Shown here: positions 22,480 to 34,072 of the stretch, piece after piece
Position numbering within the stretch: the stretch's first letter is position 1
Layout of the letters: each line of letters begins with the position of its first letter
Source: Dichetophora obliterata
Lineage: Eukaryota; Arthropoda; Insecta; Diptera; Sciomyzidae
Assembly: GCA_963920525.1 (NCBI GenBank)
Contig: OY986436.1
Coordinates: forward strand, 179,322,361 to 179,386,360
Reading direction: 5' to 3'
Length of the DNA stretch: 64,000 nucleotides
Notes under the pieces: generated by a model
The model's database searches: none
What the model was told of the DNA's origin: nothing
The model's input: the letters and a program-made list of their open reading frames with translations, nothing else
Program-made: the position numbers and the translations under genes

Positions 22480-22880
22480 GACAAAAAGTGGATTAAGCAA
22501 ATTAAAGAATTTCCCTCTTTTTTTTAATTTTTTTTTTCATTTTTAAAAGAATGTAGACTTGATTTTTTGTTATAATATTACGCAGTTTTCGTCAAATTTC
22601 AATAATTTTTTATTTGAGCATTTTTATCGCATGTGTTGAAAATTGTTTTGTTTCTCCTATAAAATTCATCAATAACCAGTTTTGAAATGTCAGCGTTTGC
22701 CCATCGATATGTTAAAGCCACCACCTTCAATCTTTGAAAAAAAAAATTAATTTTTTTTTATATCAATAAATGTAGTCTTGGGAACATCTTGTGAAAACTT
22801 TAAGAAAGTCTACCTAGTACTTTTTTAAAGGACGTAAAATTATAAAAATTATGAAAGTGTTAAAAAAATAAAAAAATGTA
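22480..22880. repeat. Large direct repeat, copy B (last part)
   Basis: Collinear with 18128-18523: AAAAAGTGGATTAAGCAAAT, TTCCCTCTTTTTT, AATGTAGACTTGATTTTT, CCCATCGATATGTTAAAGCCACC, TAGTCTTGGGAACAT and AAAAAATGTACG. It is the end of the copy that begins at 19307. Confidence 0.7.
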
Positions 22881-24605
22881 CGGTATTTTTGACCATATTG
22901 TTGCATGTAAAAACTAGACAAATTTTTCAGATACGATTATTTTGGTAAAATATGTGTAGAACTACAATACAAACAGAATAAAAAAAATAATTTAAATCGT
23001 TCAATTAGTTTGTTTGCAGAGCAGTGACCCGTTTTGAAAAAGTATGTTTCGATAAAATCGCGTTTAAAGTTAACTGATTTGTTTACTTACAGTTGCTCTG
23101 AAGAACCGGGGCTTAAGCGCTGTGGAATCTGTATTATAAGCGGGATTAATTCAATATTTTTTTACATATTCTTGAAGTGTTGTACAACAATAAACACTTT
23201 ACAAAAAATTCGATTTTCTAAAAAGTGTTTGCCTAAAACCCTCTTAATCAAAATAAAGCCGTGCTGCACTTGACTGACTTTTATTGCTTTACTTGAAGTT
23301 TTCCTATCATTTGTTTTTTTTTTTTGCTTCATTGATAATTAAAAGAATCAAAGCAACTTCTAAAAATAAAAATGAACTGACTTTGTTTACTTACTTAAGC
23401 AACCACGCCTATCTTGTTTTCTAAAACTCATTAAGATAACGTATCGTTTAATTTACATGTTCAAACTAATAGAAATAAAGAAAGAAGTACATAGTTAAAA
23501 ATCTAAACTGTTAAGCAATTAAAAGAATGTGTCTGAGAGTGTAAGTAAAGAGTCAAAACTTGCATTGACAATTCTTTGAGAAAAAGCAGAATTAACAACA
23601 ACATCACGCTTTGTCCAAATTTGTCACGTTTAAGCTTTTTATGTGTTTGATAAACATGTCTCTCCAGCTTTGCCGTCTGTGTTCTAGTTAAAGCCAAGAA
23701 AACCGGTAGTTTTTCGTTTACTTAAGAGGCAAACAGCCGCCACATACACACGTTTCACAACGCAGACAAACACTCGCATGTATCTATGGCGCTGCTTATC
23801 TATGCTTGTATAGCTATGTTTATTAGCTTGGCTTAACCTGTAAATAAAACAATCGCTGGGTTTTTTTTTGTTTCGTTTGCGTGTCTTAACTTACTTCATT
23901 TAACCTGTTTAGGTTTTTTTTTTGAGTTTTCGGGCCAAGTTTTTTTGTGTGTAACTTTCTTTAAATAATAGCTTATTTACTAAACATAGGTATATTTTTA
24001 CTCTCTTCAGCTTTTTTTAAATATATATTCAATACACTTTAAGCTAGCTCCTTAATTTTTGACTTGGCTTTTTTATGAGATGTTAGCTCTGCAATTAATT
24101 TTTTCAAAAATTTCAAAGTTGTGCTGAAATGTGCTCGAGTTGTGCTGTAATGTGAGTTGTGTTGAGTGATAAAAATAGTTCGCATATTTGTCAAATTTAA
24201 TAGCATTACTTTACTTGTCATATTGCTATTCCAACTTTTTGTCCGCTCAAAAACTTAAATTATTGACTAATCTGTGGTTTGTTCAGGATATGCTTTTTTG
24301 GGCCGTTATAACCGGGTTTTATTCATTTTTGAACAAATGATGAGTTCTTTTTGTTAAAGCAATAATGCATTTCTATAAGACTGTGCATTACTCGTTCAAT
24401 TAAATATGCTCAATAAATCATGGATTTATGTCTTAAATATTGGCTTTAACCTCTGAAAACCAATTAAGAGATTAATTAAGAGATTAACACAAGTTTTTTT
24501 TTAAATATGACATTTCATAATGTTTAGATCATGGTTAGGACGTAGTTTTACTTCATGTGTGATTAATACCTAGTTTTGATAATTAGCAGGTTTTCAGGTT
24601 AACAG
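22881..24605. other. Unassigned intronic sequence
   Basis: No transposon ends, tRNA boxes or protein domains recognised. Short open frames here have only background composition. Confidence 0.4.
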
Positions 24606-24609
24606 GTTA

Positions 24610-25960
24610 ACTGGCTGTATAAAGGGGTCATCAGACCTATGCTTCTATATGGAGCAACGATATGGTGGCCAGCCTTGGACAAGGTCACATATTTAAACCA
24701 GCTTCAAAAAGTCCAAAGAATGGCATGTATTTGCATCAGCGGTGCTCTGAGAACAACACCGACAGCGGCTTTAGAGACCTTACTCCACCTTCTATCTTCC
24801 ACCGCTCAGCTTGGTTGCTAGGCAACATGCAGCTTGTTGGGCGGTCAGACTAAGGGAAACTGTAGTATCCCTGGGTTCAGGACACGCATCCGTACTCTAC
24901 AAATTCAACTTCATTCCACCAAGGATTGATCACTGTAAACCACTTCTTTCTTTTGATGGAAAATACGGCACGCTTATTCCACCTAGAACATATTAGAATA
25001 AAGGTGCGCCGTGGAAACCAGGGTGTCTACACTTCCATGCAGATGGGTCAAAATTAAATGACAAGGTCAGGTATGGGGTCTACTCAAAAGAATTAGGGGT
25101 ATCCTTGGTTCGTAGGCTGCCGGATCACTGTAGTGTTTACCAAGCCGAAATGATGGCGTTGCAACATGGCTTTCAGAGAATGTCATCTCTAAACGAGAAA
25201 TATACATTTTCTCGGACAGCCAAGCAGCGATCAAATCGATGGAGCAAGTATCCATCAACTCTGAAGTAGCCAAGAATGCCTTGCTACATTAGGCGAAATG
25301 TCAAAGTTTTTTGACATAATTTTAATATGGGTAACTGTGCATAACGATATACGGGGAAATGAAAAAGCAGACGAGCTAGCTCGGAAAGGTACATCGGTGA
25401 CTTCAATGGCTCGGAACTCACCGAGCATCCCGATGGCAACTGTCAAAATGCTGCTTAATGAGTACACCACATCCAAAGCCAACTCAAGATGGGCTGAACT
25501 CACAACATGCAGTACAACAAGGCTTATCTGACCGACTTTAAACCCAAAGCGATCGAGAGCCCTTCTCTCGTTAAAAGACCAGAGGCAGCCACGCTAGTAG
25601 CCGTAACCACAGAGCACTGCTTGATAGGCAGACATGCCTCCAGACTGGGAGTCATCACAAATGACTTCTGCAGAAGCTGCAGGGACGAGGAGGAGAAAGA
25701 AACCATCTTCTTTGTTCCTGTCAGTCACTTGCCAGAAGAAGGCATAAATTTCTGGGGTCATTCTTTTTCTCGGAGCTTGATGATCTGTCAAAGACAAGCG
25801 TCAACTGTCTTACAAGCTTTATTAAGAGCTTAATATGGTTCCACTCGGACTAAAGGCCAAGTGTGCAGCGGTATCACAATGGACCGTATAGGTCTAAGAG
25901 AGCCGTGGCACGTGTGTTGGTTTGAGCACGTACAGCGGCTGCCGTCTCAACCTAACCTAA
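24610..25960 (+). pseudogene. LINE 3' half: reverse transcriptase end plus RNase H
   Basis: From 24615 the plus strand reads VIRPMLLYGATIWWPALDKV and CISGALRTTPTAALETLLHLL, the C-terminal region of the reverse transcriptase seen also at 4847-5724. An RNase H domain follows: LHFHADGSKLNDK (first Asp), CSVYQAEMMAL (Glu), a frameshifted FSDSQAAIKS-like stretch near 25210, and HNDIRGNEKADELARKGTS (last Asp and the His region, about 25335-25390). The tail has a cysteine cluster, CRSCRDEEEKET (about 25670). Several frameshifts break it. The 3' end carries AACCTAACCTAAG, resembling the short tandem tails of such LINEs. RNase H places it in the LOA or I group. Upstream coding parts are absent. Confidence 0.85.
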
Positions 25961-26250
25961 GCTAACTTCGCAATAAAAAAAATCAGTTTAGCAGCAGATT
26001 TCCACACATTACAAATTTTCAAGTCAGAAGTAAAAATTTTGCTATTTTGAGAAAAACTCCTCGTTTTTAGCATTACAAAAATACAACTACTTTTTAAACT
26101 ATTTAATGCACATCTCATAAACTCAAGAACATCACGTCACAGTTTCCAACTACATTTCTGTTTTGTTAATAGAAGAACAAGTCCACTTTTAACAAACTGG
26201 ATTCGCCCCCCCCCCCCCCCCCCTTAGTTTCGGGGTTGTTTCCTGACAGT
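25961..26250. other. Spacer with an 18-base poly-C tract
   Basis: No gene. Eighteen consecutive C bases run from 26206 to 26223 in otherwise AT-rich sequence. Such a tract is prone to slippage and its length may be an assembly estimate. Confidence 0.7.
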
Positions 26251-26380
26251 GGTTGGGTAACGTCACTCGCGCTCAATGACATCTGTTGGGCAATACGTTG
26301 TGCTGTTTGCTGAATCGAACCAATTGATTCAACTAGTGAAGGAACCCACTTTTGTCCCTAAAGGTGATATGGATGGCCTA

Positions 26381-26815
26381 CACCCAAAAAATATTTAGGA
26401 TAAAATTACGAATAAAATCTTTGTAGAAATACAAACAGAAGCTATTCGTAGAAAGTACAAATGTTTTGTACATAGTACAAACGTTTGTAGTATTGGCCGC
26501 ATGAAAAAAAATTTTTGAATTCGTAACTTTGTACATTCTACAAACGCTAATTTGTAAAAATCTATAATGTATAAATTTGTGATCTGAACGAAAATTGTTT
26601 GATAATATACAAAGCGGTGGCAGCAGCGTTCGTATATTTGTTCGTATCTTTGTATATGAAACGAATGCGTTTGTAAAATATACAAATATTTCTTTGTACA
26701 ATGTACAAACGGTCGTTTGTATTATTTACAAAGTCGTTCGTAGGCTGAAAAGAACAAACAGCTTTGTAGAATATAATAATTGTTTTGTACATATTACGAA
26801 GCTTTTTTTTGGGTG
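26381..26815. mobile_element. MITE, CACCCAAAAAA ends, TA target
   Basis: CACCCAAAAAATATTT at the left and TTTTTTTTGGGTG at the right are inverted, each flanked by TA (26379-26380, 26816-26817). The 435-bp interior is full of TTTGTAC / GTACAAA and TTCGTA / TACGAA words in both orientations. It interrupts the LINE protein between its GDMDGL and TPLGYSDH segments. A related family member may start at 61321. Confidence 0.8.
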
Positions 26816-27165
26816 TATGTGATATGATATGATATGATGTGAGTGTGTACACACCTCTTGGTTACTCGGACCATTGCACCATTTCCGCGCTTTTCCATAT
26901 TCCACCTCCTACTACGCCTAAAGCTCCGAAGAGGACTGCATGGTTGTATTTACAAACAAATTGGACTGCGTTAAATAATTTTTTTCGCAACTTCAATTGG
27001 AAATTATGTTTCGCTGATAGAAATGTTAACATGGTGACATGGTAAGAGAAATTTTTAAATGGGTAAGCGGTCTTTGATTCCCAATAAGATGAGAAGCATT
27101 AAACCTAAAGATAACTCATGGTTAACTGAGACTTGCAGGACAGCAGTCCGGTCCAATGGGGAATA

Positions 27166-27723
27166 GGGCGTATCGAAAAATTTAGAATGTATTCTAAGAG
27201 GTCTCAAGGGTTTCGTTCAAAACTATTTGCAGAATCCGAATTGAGAAAATTGTCTTCGGTACCACTTCTGGTGCCTGAGTTATAAATCCTTATATTAATT
27301 TTTTTGAAAAAGTTCAAAAATTGCATTCAAGTATACATTTCTCCAAAACAAGAAAATCCATATGCGAAAAATATGCAAATTCTGTGCTATCTCGAGCGTA
27401 CCTTTAGATTCGAATATCCTTCATACAGGACACTGTGGGTAAAAACCAAGAGTGGCATCATGTTTGCCAAAATATTGATAGCTAAAGTCTGTATTTACTT
27501 TTGCTTTAAGACATATATAGAAGTTTTTACAATGATTAAATAATTTTAAGATCGTGATTTTTTACTGTTTTCCTCAAAAAAACAACTTTTTCCTTGCGGG
27601 AGAGGAAGAGATCCTTATTTTTTTCTGAAATTTGTTTTTTTTTGGGAGATCTTGACTACCCTATGCAACTTTTGATGCCTCTTAGAAAGTGAAATTCGAA
27701 AAAAAATTTAATTCGATACGCCC
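27166..27723. mobile_element. Possible MITE, GGGCGTATCGA ends, TA target
   Basis: TAGGGCGTATCGA (27164-27176) and TCGATACGCCCTA (27713-27725) are perfect 13-base inverted repeats with TA outermost on both sides. LINE homology stops soon after the left repeat and resumes beyond the right one. The difficulty is that the left repeat also translates as a plausible LINE segment (NRAYR), so the border is ambiguous. Confidence 0.5.
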
Positions 27724-28756
27724 TAAGAGGGAAGCCTTTCAGAATTGGCTTTCTAACAAGAATATTAATACCAAAAGACTGCGCATTGCGGCAAGGAATC
27801 AGTGCAGTACAATTTCAAGACGCTAAAAGTTTCTGCACGAAACTCGCATTTGAGAACAGCTTCTTCTCTGCCCCAAATTCAGAAAAAAATAAAGATCAGA
27901 CAACGTCATCGATTCAAATTCTTTTAAAAGATGAGAAAATCTTCACTGACTCGGTTTCTTTTATGGACAAAATTCCACTCTCTTGGATAGCAATCAGCTC
28001 TGCCCTTTGTTGAGGGTGGATCTTCTGCAATGGTAGAGATTTACTTTCGAATGGAAGGTTGGTAAAGAAGCGACCTAGTGCCTAGGTTTTTTAAAACGAT
28101 GCAAAAATAGTTCACTTCAGCTTATGTTGGCATGATCTACACCTCATATATTAAGCCGAAAATGGAGTACAATTCGAACATTTGAGCAGGGGCTTCAAGA
28201 TCTTATTTGGAGCTTTCGGACCGGATTCAACGACGTGCGATATATTTGATAGGGTCCGAAAGTATTTAGTCCTCTCTCTAAGTCCACCCCTTAACCATTG
28301 TCTCGATGCACAACAGAACCGCTCATTACCGGGATAATTGGATTTTTAGTCGCATGGTAAGGTTGTGAAATAGTGTCCCTGCGAGCGTGTTTCTCGGCAG
28401 TAAATTGATCCGTCGGCAATGAACATGGGTGTATTACACCTGAGCTTCATTAAATTTTGTATTAATTTTTTGTTCTCTAATTTAAATAATCAAAAGAAAT
28501 AAGAATAAGGAACTGACTATGCTCTTTCTTTTCAAATTAAGATATTATTAATTTAAAAAATATATTAAAAACATTAAAAATTCTCATTAAAATTTCACAT
28601 TAAAATTTCTTTTCAAATTAAGATATTATTAATTTGAAAAATATATTGACTAAAAACATTAAAAAAATGTCTTATGAATAGTTTTTATTTTCTGCATTTA
28701 TTTTTCCTCGTGTGATTTGCCATTGACAGCAGACGATCTTGTGAATTTTTGCGATA

Positions 28757-29458
28757 ATGGAAAAAAGTTAATTTCGTGTCCTTTAAAAACACCATCAGCC
28801 AAATCAAGAAAAAGCTTGATAAATCTATGGGGGCTCTGCCCCATCGATTAGAATGATTCGCAAGTGGTTTACTGAATTCCGATGCGGTCGTACAAGCACA
28901 AGAGACGTCGAACGTTCTGGACGCCAAAATGAGGTCACCACACCAGAAATGGTCACTGAAATTCAGGATATAGCTATAGAGTTATTATAGAGTTAAAGTG
29001 CGCGAGATTGTTGAGGCCGTAGGCATCTCATACGAACGGATGTAAAACATTTTGCGAAATCATTTGGATATGAAAAATTATCCGCAAGATGGGTGCCGCT
29101 TTTGCTCACTCTCGACCATTAACGCGATCGTGTGACTGATTCAAAAGCATTTTTGACGATGTTAAATAAGAATGATTTTTTCCGTCGATTAGTAACAGTA
29201 GACGAAGCATGGATCCATCACTGCACACCAGAGGCAAAGGAACAGTCAAAACTGTGGACTTCAAAGACCGAACGTGCTCCGAAGAAGGTTATGGCGACAG
29301 TATTTTAGGATAAACACGGAATAATCTACATCGATTACCTTCCACCGAAAAAACCGATCAATGTCTAATACTATGCAGCCGAATTGGACCGTTTAAACGA
29401 CGCTTTGAAAGGTAAACGTCCCCATTTGGCAAGGAAAAAGGTGCTATTCCATCAAGAC
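28757..29458 (+). pseudogene. Mariner transposase, N-terminal and central part
   Basis: From ATG 28757 the plus strand shows a decayed irritans-type mariner transposase. A short N-terminal helix region is followed by IRKWFTEFRCGRTSTRDVER (about 28850-28910), a block near 29000-29110 ending in KLSARWVPLLLTL, and FFRRLVTVDEAWIHHCTPEA (29180-29235) with the first catalytic Asp in VDEAW. IIYIDYLPP follows, and RPHLARKKVLFHQD ends at 29458 with the second catalytic Asp. Several stops and frameshifts are present. The sequence that should follow (NAP.H, then the last Asp) is not here but is found at 34073, beyond a 4.6 kb insertion. Confidence 0.85.
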
Positions 29459-29739
29459 GTAGGTCCTTGGGTTGGACAATGGCCGCAAACCAGTTAAAAC
29501 GAGTTTAGTGTTTTGGATTGTTGTTGAACTCAGGATTGTTATTTTGAGTACCTTATATTAATAATCACTATTATTTTAATTCGATGTTACTTATTTATAT
29601 AGAATCAAATCTTATATATTAATAGGCAAACATCAAATGTTGTCGTACACTTTTTCGATACTAATTTTAGAATAAATTTAGAATAAGAAACTCATTCGAA
29701 AGGTATTGCGCCCTATATGTGCAGAATCATTTTAGATTT

Positions 29740-30430
29740 TAAATTTATGACCTCTGACCCGAAATATTGACGTTGAAAGTTTGTATTATTTTTATAAGGA
29801 ATCTCAAGGCTAAGAAGAGGTAGAATAGTGAATGAGGTATCAAATGAAAGATCTGGCTGCACAGTATGATTACATTTTAGATTGGTGACCTTTGACCTGC
29901 AATATGAGCGTAAAAAGAGCATTTATTAAATAAAAGCTAAACTGTAACAGATGTAAAAATATAATGTAAGAGGAAATTTTATGCATTGATAAGGTGTGCT
30001 AAAAATACTTCCATTATTTTGTGCCATCTCTTACATCCGTAAACTGTAGGTATCCACCCTACAATAAGCATTTTTTTATGTTAAAAGTGTGAATATATAT
30101 TGTGATGGTGAAATTTCTTACAAATAGCAAATTATGAAAAATTTCCGTTATTTTGACTTGAAAATTATTGTGATAGCTCGAAAACTATAGAGGTATTTAG
30201 TACAACGTATTTTTGTATGAAACGGCGTTTGTTCAGAAATATAACGGTATACGAAGGCTTTTTTGGTAATATTTTTTTCGGATAATATGTTAAAAAAAAA
30301 TCCCGTTATCAAAACTATTGAGGTGTCTCAAAAAATGTAGATACTCAGTACAACGTTTTTCCTTTAAGCAGAGTCATCGCCTCAGAATGAGAGAAAAAAC
30401 TATTGAAATTTCAAGTTTTGATTTTGCAAG
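29740..30430. repeat. Repeat with GTGACCTTTGACCTG, copies also at 33470-33800
   Basis: Direct repeats within the composite insertion: GACC(T/C)(C/T)TGACC(T/C)G words at 29750, 29885 and 33483, CCCTACAATAAGCATTTTTTTAT, and (G/T)CTCGAAAACT...TTTAGTACA. The 33470-33800 copy is collinear but has lost internal pieces. Confidence 0.6.
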
Positions 30431-31199
30431 CAAATATCTTGGCCATTTTTCTAACGATTTTCATCAAGTTTTCTTTGGGAAAGATAAATTAATTGCCTTT
30501 GGAGAAATAAGATTTAACCATTATCTCACCAATTCAATGTTTTATATGGTCTTAAAAATACCTCTAAAATATTCAGTTTTTGCTCAAAAAATAGGCCAAA
30601 CGTTTTTGTTGTTGTCATTTTTTTTTTTATCAAATTATCTTTTTTCACACTCTTTCATTTATTAGCAAAAATTGCTTCATTTTGACCCATAATGCAAAAA
30701 ACAGTTTCTGTCATCGAAAATCATGAGCCTACCCCCTATGATTTTTTTGATGAAAATTAGATTTTTCAAAATGTTGTTTTATATTTTCTACAAAGCTCTA
30801 CAGCTCAAAAAATAATTTCTGTGAAAAAATTTTTCAAATACAGTGGAATTCACTTATAACGACCTCGGTTATAACAACATTTCTGCTATAACGTCGTATT
30901 CTTGAAGTCCGCATTTTTTAATTTCTCATTTCTTAGGAACTGGGTTCGCTTTTAACATCGGTGGATATAACGACGAGTTCGCATAAAACGACGCAGTTTT
31001 CATAAAATATAATAAATAATTTCACATATAGCGACAACAAAAGCAAGTTGAGACTAGATTTGCTAGATTTTTTTTTATTTATATGTGTACATATTTGCAA
31101 TTTTCGCTTTGTTGAAAGAGAAATAACCGTATAAAATTCATTGACAACAAAACTGCATAGCTTCATTTGCGCACGGGATTTTGCTCAGTACATTTGATT

Positions 31200-32276
31200 T
31201 TTTACTGTGTTCAAAACGCCTCCACAAACTAAACGTAACGCGTTCACCATAAAAGAAAAAACCTGCAATAATCTGGCGGCTTCAAAACGGCGAAGAATTT
31301 CTTGCGGCATATTCTTCAATATCCATCATATGGAAACATAGGGATGTGAAAAGATAAGGATCACATCTCCTCAAAATGTAGAAAATGCACTACTTACTTG
31401 GCTTAAAATCCAAAGATCATATTTTACAAGGAAAAGCCAATAACTTAAGGCCCAACCAAAATAGACGAAACGAGACATAGCAACTTGACGAACCTCTGCA
31501 CTCGTTGCGGATGTTTACGGATTTAACCCAAAATGAAACAAGTTGCTAAACTGAATCAGCTGATCAGTTGGCAGTCGAGTTTTATTTATTAATTTAATTT
31601 GTGCATTTTTTAATTTCTAATAAAGATTTGTGAAAGATAAGTGAAATAATGGTGAAATGGAAACAAATTGATGAAAATAAAATAAAAACGCACTCAGCAC
31701 AGCTGTTGTTGACGAGTTGCTACGCTAGCAGTTCGTTTCTTACGGAATAATACGCCTTGTCAAACTGTTTCGTTCAGTTACGTTTGCTTATTTTGGGTAA
31801 CTACATTTAAATGTATATAACCGAACACTTACGTTTTTACTCGTTACGGAGCAAATTGTTTATTTTGGTTGAGCCTTTAGTTTAAATTTTAGGTAAAACT
31901 AATTTTTCTTGTTCAGAAAATTGGATTTACCATTTTCGATAGCGACACTGTATTGTTAACTGCAAGGTTTCAGGTTAAGCTGGTGTATCTGATGTAGTCA
32001 CCTTGATGTATCTCAAGGTGACTACAGAATTTTTTCCCAAAACTTCGAGATGGCTATCAGGACTCAGAAAAAATGTATAATGCTGATGAAATAAGGTTTT
32101 TCTTTAAATTCATGCCAGATAGAATTTTAAAAGGTAAAAAGTGTATAGGAGGAAAAGTTGTGAAGGTTCGTGTTACAGTTTTGGTTGCTGCAAATATGTA
32201 TGGAAGTTTGAAAAGAAAAACATTTATTGTCAGAAAGTCAAAGAAACAAAAAACTTTTTTTATTTATATACCCTAA
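31200..32276 (+). pseudogene. pogo/Tigger transposase remnant
   Basis: Three ordered pieces are visible. At 31210-31350, KRNAFTIKEK and, in another frame, IIWRLQNGE with SISIIWKHRD fit the N-terminal CENP-B/Psq helix-turn-helix. At 31380-31425, VENALLTWLKIQRS fits the second DNA-binding helix region. At 32073-32276 an open frame has YNADEIRFFFKFMPDR, with the first catalytic Asp of the DDE domain in NADE, then KCIGGK and VTVLVAANMYGSLKRK. The rest of the DDE domain is missing, and a MITE separates the first two pieces from the third. Confidence 0.85.
31448..31876. mobile_element. Harbinger-type MITE nested in the pogo element
   Basis: AGGCCCAACCAAAATAGAC at the left and TATTTTGGTTGAGCCT at the right are inverted, with TTA on both sides (31445-31447, 31877-31879). 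The 3-bp TWA duplication fits PIF/Harbinger. It contains further inverted words such as CGAAACGAG and CTCGTTACG. It lies inside the pogo transposase gene, so it is the youngest layer of this stack. Confidence 0.85.
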
Positions 32277-32491
32277 GTTTTATGTTTTTATTTTTACTAT
32301 TGATAATAATTTTTTTCTTTATAGTAAATGAATTAAGTTAATAATGAACAAAAAAATTATGTGTGCTTATAACGACATTCGGTTGCAATGACAAAATATG
32401 CCGGTCCCTTCAGGGTCGTTATAACCGAATTCCACTGTATTTAAACCACTCCAAAGTTATATACACAAATCTGTTTTGAAGCCATTTGGTT

Positions 32492-33372
32492 CACTCTAAA
32501 AACTGATTGAAAAATCTCTACAATAAATGTTGTGAAATTTCACGACATTTATTGGCGATTTTGTATAAACACCACGCTACGCAGCGAGTTTTTTCAATTT
32601 TGTCTGAAAATCATCGTCTTTTTCCAAAATATGTATATTTAGTCTACTATTCACGCTATTTGAGCGTGTTTTCGCTCAGAGAGTCTTCAAATATGTATAT
32701 CTCTCTACTTTTCACGCTATTTTAGCGTGTTATCGCTCAGAGAGCCTTAAAATATATATATTCTCTACTTTTCACGCTAATCCAGCGTGTTTTCGCTCAG
32801 AGAATTCTAAAATATGTATATCCTCTACTTTTCACGCTATTTCAGCGTGCTTTCGCTCAGAGAGTCTTAAAATATGTATATTTTCACTACTTTTTACACT
32901 ATTTCAGCGTGTTCTCGCTCAGATAGTCCTAAAAACGCTCCAGCAGCTTGTCCTTAACTAAACACCTCTGCTTCAACGTCATAGGATTTCAAAGAGTTTA
33001 TTCGAACAAGTGTCAAATTATATACAACTTAAAGAGTAGATTGGTCACAGCATAATTACTCAAGCCTACTGAAGTAGGAAAGAGTAGCGCCTTCTACTGA
33101 GTTATTGACTATATACAGAGTTGTTGTTGTTGCCATGTTCAAAACTTACTTGAGAGACTTCACACTTTATAAGCGCGGACAAGATTGGAAGAAATCATTT
33201 TAGAAGAGAGTTTTTACAAGAGAGCGAAAAAAATAAATGTAGGTGAGAGGATTCACGCATTTTTAACGATAAATATTTATAATTTTGCTCTATGGGATTT
33301 AACGACAATAAATGTAGGCAATCAGTTGCCAGCAGTTATTGTAGTTAATTCTCGTGAATTTTTGTTAGAGTG
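32492..33372. mobile_element. CACTCT-ended element, copy 1, with hairpin minisatellite
   Basis: The borders CACTCTAAAAACTG (left) and TTTTTGTTAGAGTG (right) are inverted, with TT on both sides as a 2-bp duplication. A second copy at 40918-41640 has the same borders and CA on both sides. CACT ends with a 2-3 bp duplication recall the CACTA/EnSpm group, although no transposase is present. Inside, about five tandem units of 58-62 bp run from 32640 to 32930, each carrying CACGCTATTT(G/C)AGCGTG, a short hairpin. Further in are GGATTTCAAAGAGTTTATTC and CTATGGGATTTAACGACAAT, shared with copy 2. Confidence 0.75.
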
Positions 33373-34072
33373 TTATACGTAAAAATAGGCATAGGAGAAA
33401 CAGTTCTTCTGTTTTTCTCAACCGATTTTGATAATTTTTTAAATAAATTAGAGTAGGGAGAAGAAGTTCGCCGAATAGTTATGTGACCTTTGACCTGAAT
33501 AAAACCTAAACTATAAGAAATGGAAGAACATGGCGTAGGAGGAAATTTTAGATATTAATACAATGTAGGAAAAAATTTTTCGCTATATCTTTCGGATACC
33601 CTACAATAAGCATTTTTTTATAGTACATTTTTTTTATTTTACAAATAGTAAATTCTGAAAAATTTTGATTTAAAAGTTATGACGATATCTCGAAAACTGT
33701 TGCTTTCTCTCGAAACTTAAGATTTTCTTAGTACATCACATTTTCTTTTCATTTTTCAAAGTCAATGCCTCAGAATAAGAAAAACGATTGAAATTTCGAA
33801 AGTTGGTCGAGTTTCGACCACAGCCGATACTAGTATACTTAAATACGCTTTTTATGTATATTCAATTTTTAAATTCCGCTGAAAAGTCAATTAATGTGCT
33901 TAGTGGAAAATCCTAATTGCCAATAGGGGGTATGTTTTAGTACGTAGGTGCATTCTGTCTGTCCCGGCTGATCCGGGCAGGATCTAGAATGTAAATCATG
34001 CATGCGTATAGGACGGGTATACGTATCTTTGGAAAACTTCTTACCTTCGGGCGAATCTAAAAAAAAAAAGAC

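Larger units (their letters stand above)
26290..28440 (+). pseudogene. CR1/jockey-like LINE relic, interrupted by two MITEs
   Basis: Pieces of one plus-strand LINE protein follow in order. QLIQLVKEPTFVPKGDMDGL (about 26315-26380) is the end of the endonuclease domain. After a MITE come TPLGYSDHCTISALFHIPPP (about 26851-26910) and NRAYRKF (about 27162). After a second insertion, fragments near 27725-27980 have no clear match. IKPKMEYNS and LSDRIQRRAIYLIGSES (28150-28270) are in the C-terminal domain, followed by a decayed LWNSLPASVF-like segment to about 28400. Most of the central reverse transcriptase is missing. It is the same family as 21035-21440. Confidence 0.75.
30841..32437 (+). mobile_element. 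pogo/Tigger-type element
   Basis: CAGTGGAATTCACTTATAAC at the left and GTTATAACCGAATTCCACTG at the right are inverted ends flanked by TA (30839-30840, 32438-32439). CAGTGGAATTC...TTATAACGAC is the end design of pogo/Tigger elements. The 1597 bp include a 429-bp MITE, leaving about 1.17 kb of its own sequence, shorter than an autonomous element of about 2 kb, so internal parts of the gene are deleted. The plus-strand transposase remnant confirms the family. Confidence 0.9.
29459..34067. mobile_element. Composite 4.6-kb insertion splitting a mariner
   Basis: AAGAC ends the upstream mariner part (29454-29458) and AAGAC precedes the downstream part (34068-34072), after a run of about eleven A bases. 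This would be a 5-bp duplication with an A-rich 3' end, as left by a retroposed sequence. The interior holds two related stretches with GTGACCTTTGACCTG (29884 and 33481) and CCCTACAATAAGCATTTTTTTAT (about 30057 and 33599), plus a pogo element and a CACTCT-ended element. No reverse transcriptase is visible, so the carrier is unidentified. Confidence 0.4.

Noticed and set aside
26395..26852. Overlapping open frames of 75-107 codons on both strands
   Set aside because: They are translations of the palindrome-rich MITE at 26381-26815 and follow its TTTGTAC repeats.
32640..32930. CRISPR-like repeat array
   Set aside because: Units of about 60 bp repeat along their whole length with no unique spacers, and the context is a fly transposon, so it is a minisatellite.
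32492..33372. LTR of a retrotransposon
   Set aside because: A TATAA-like word and two direct copies suggested an LTR pair. But the ends CACTCT/AGAGTG are inverted, not TG...CA, each copy has its own 2-bp flank, and the sequence between copies is other transposons, not gag-pol.
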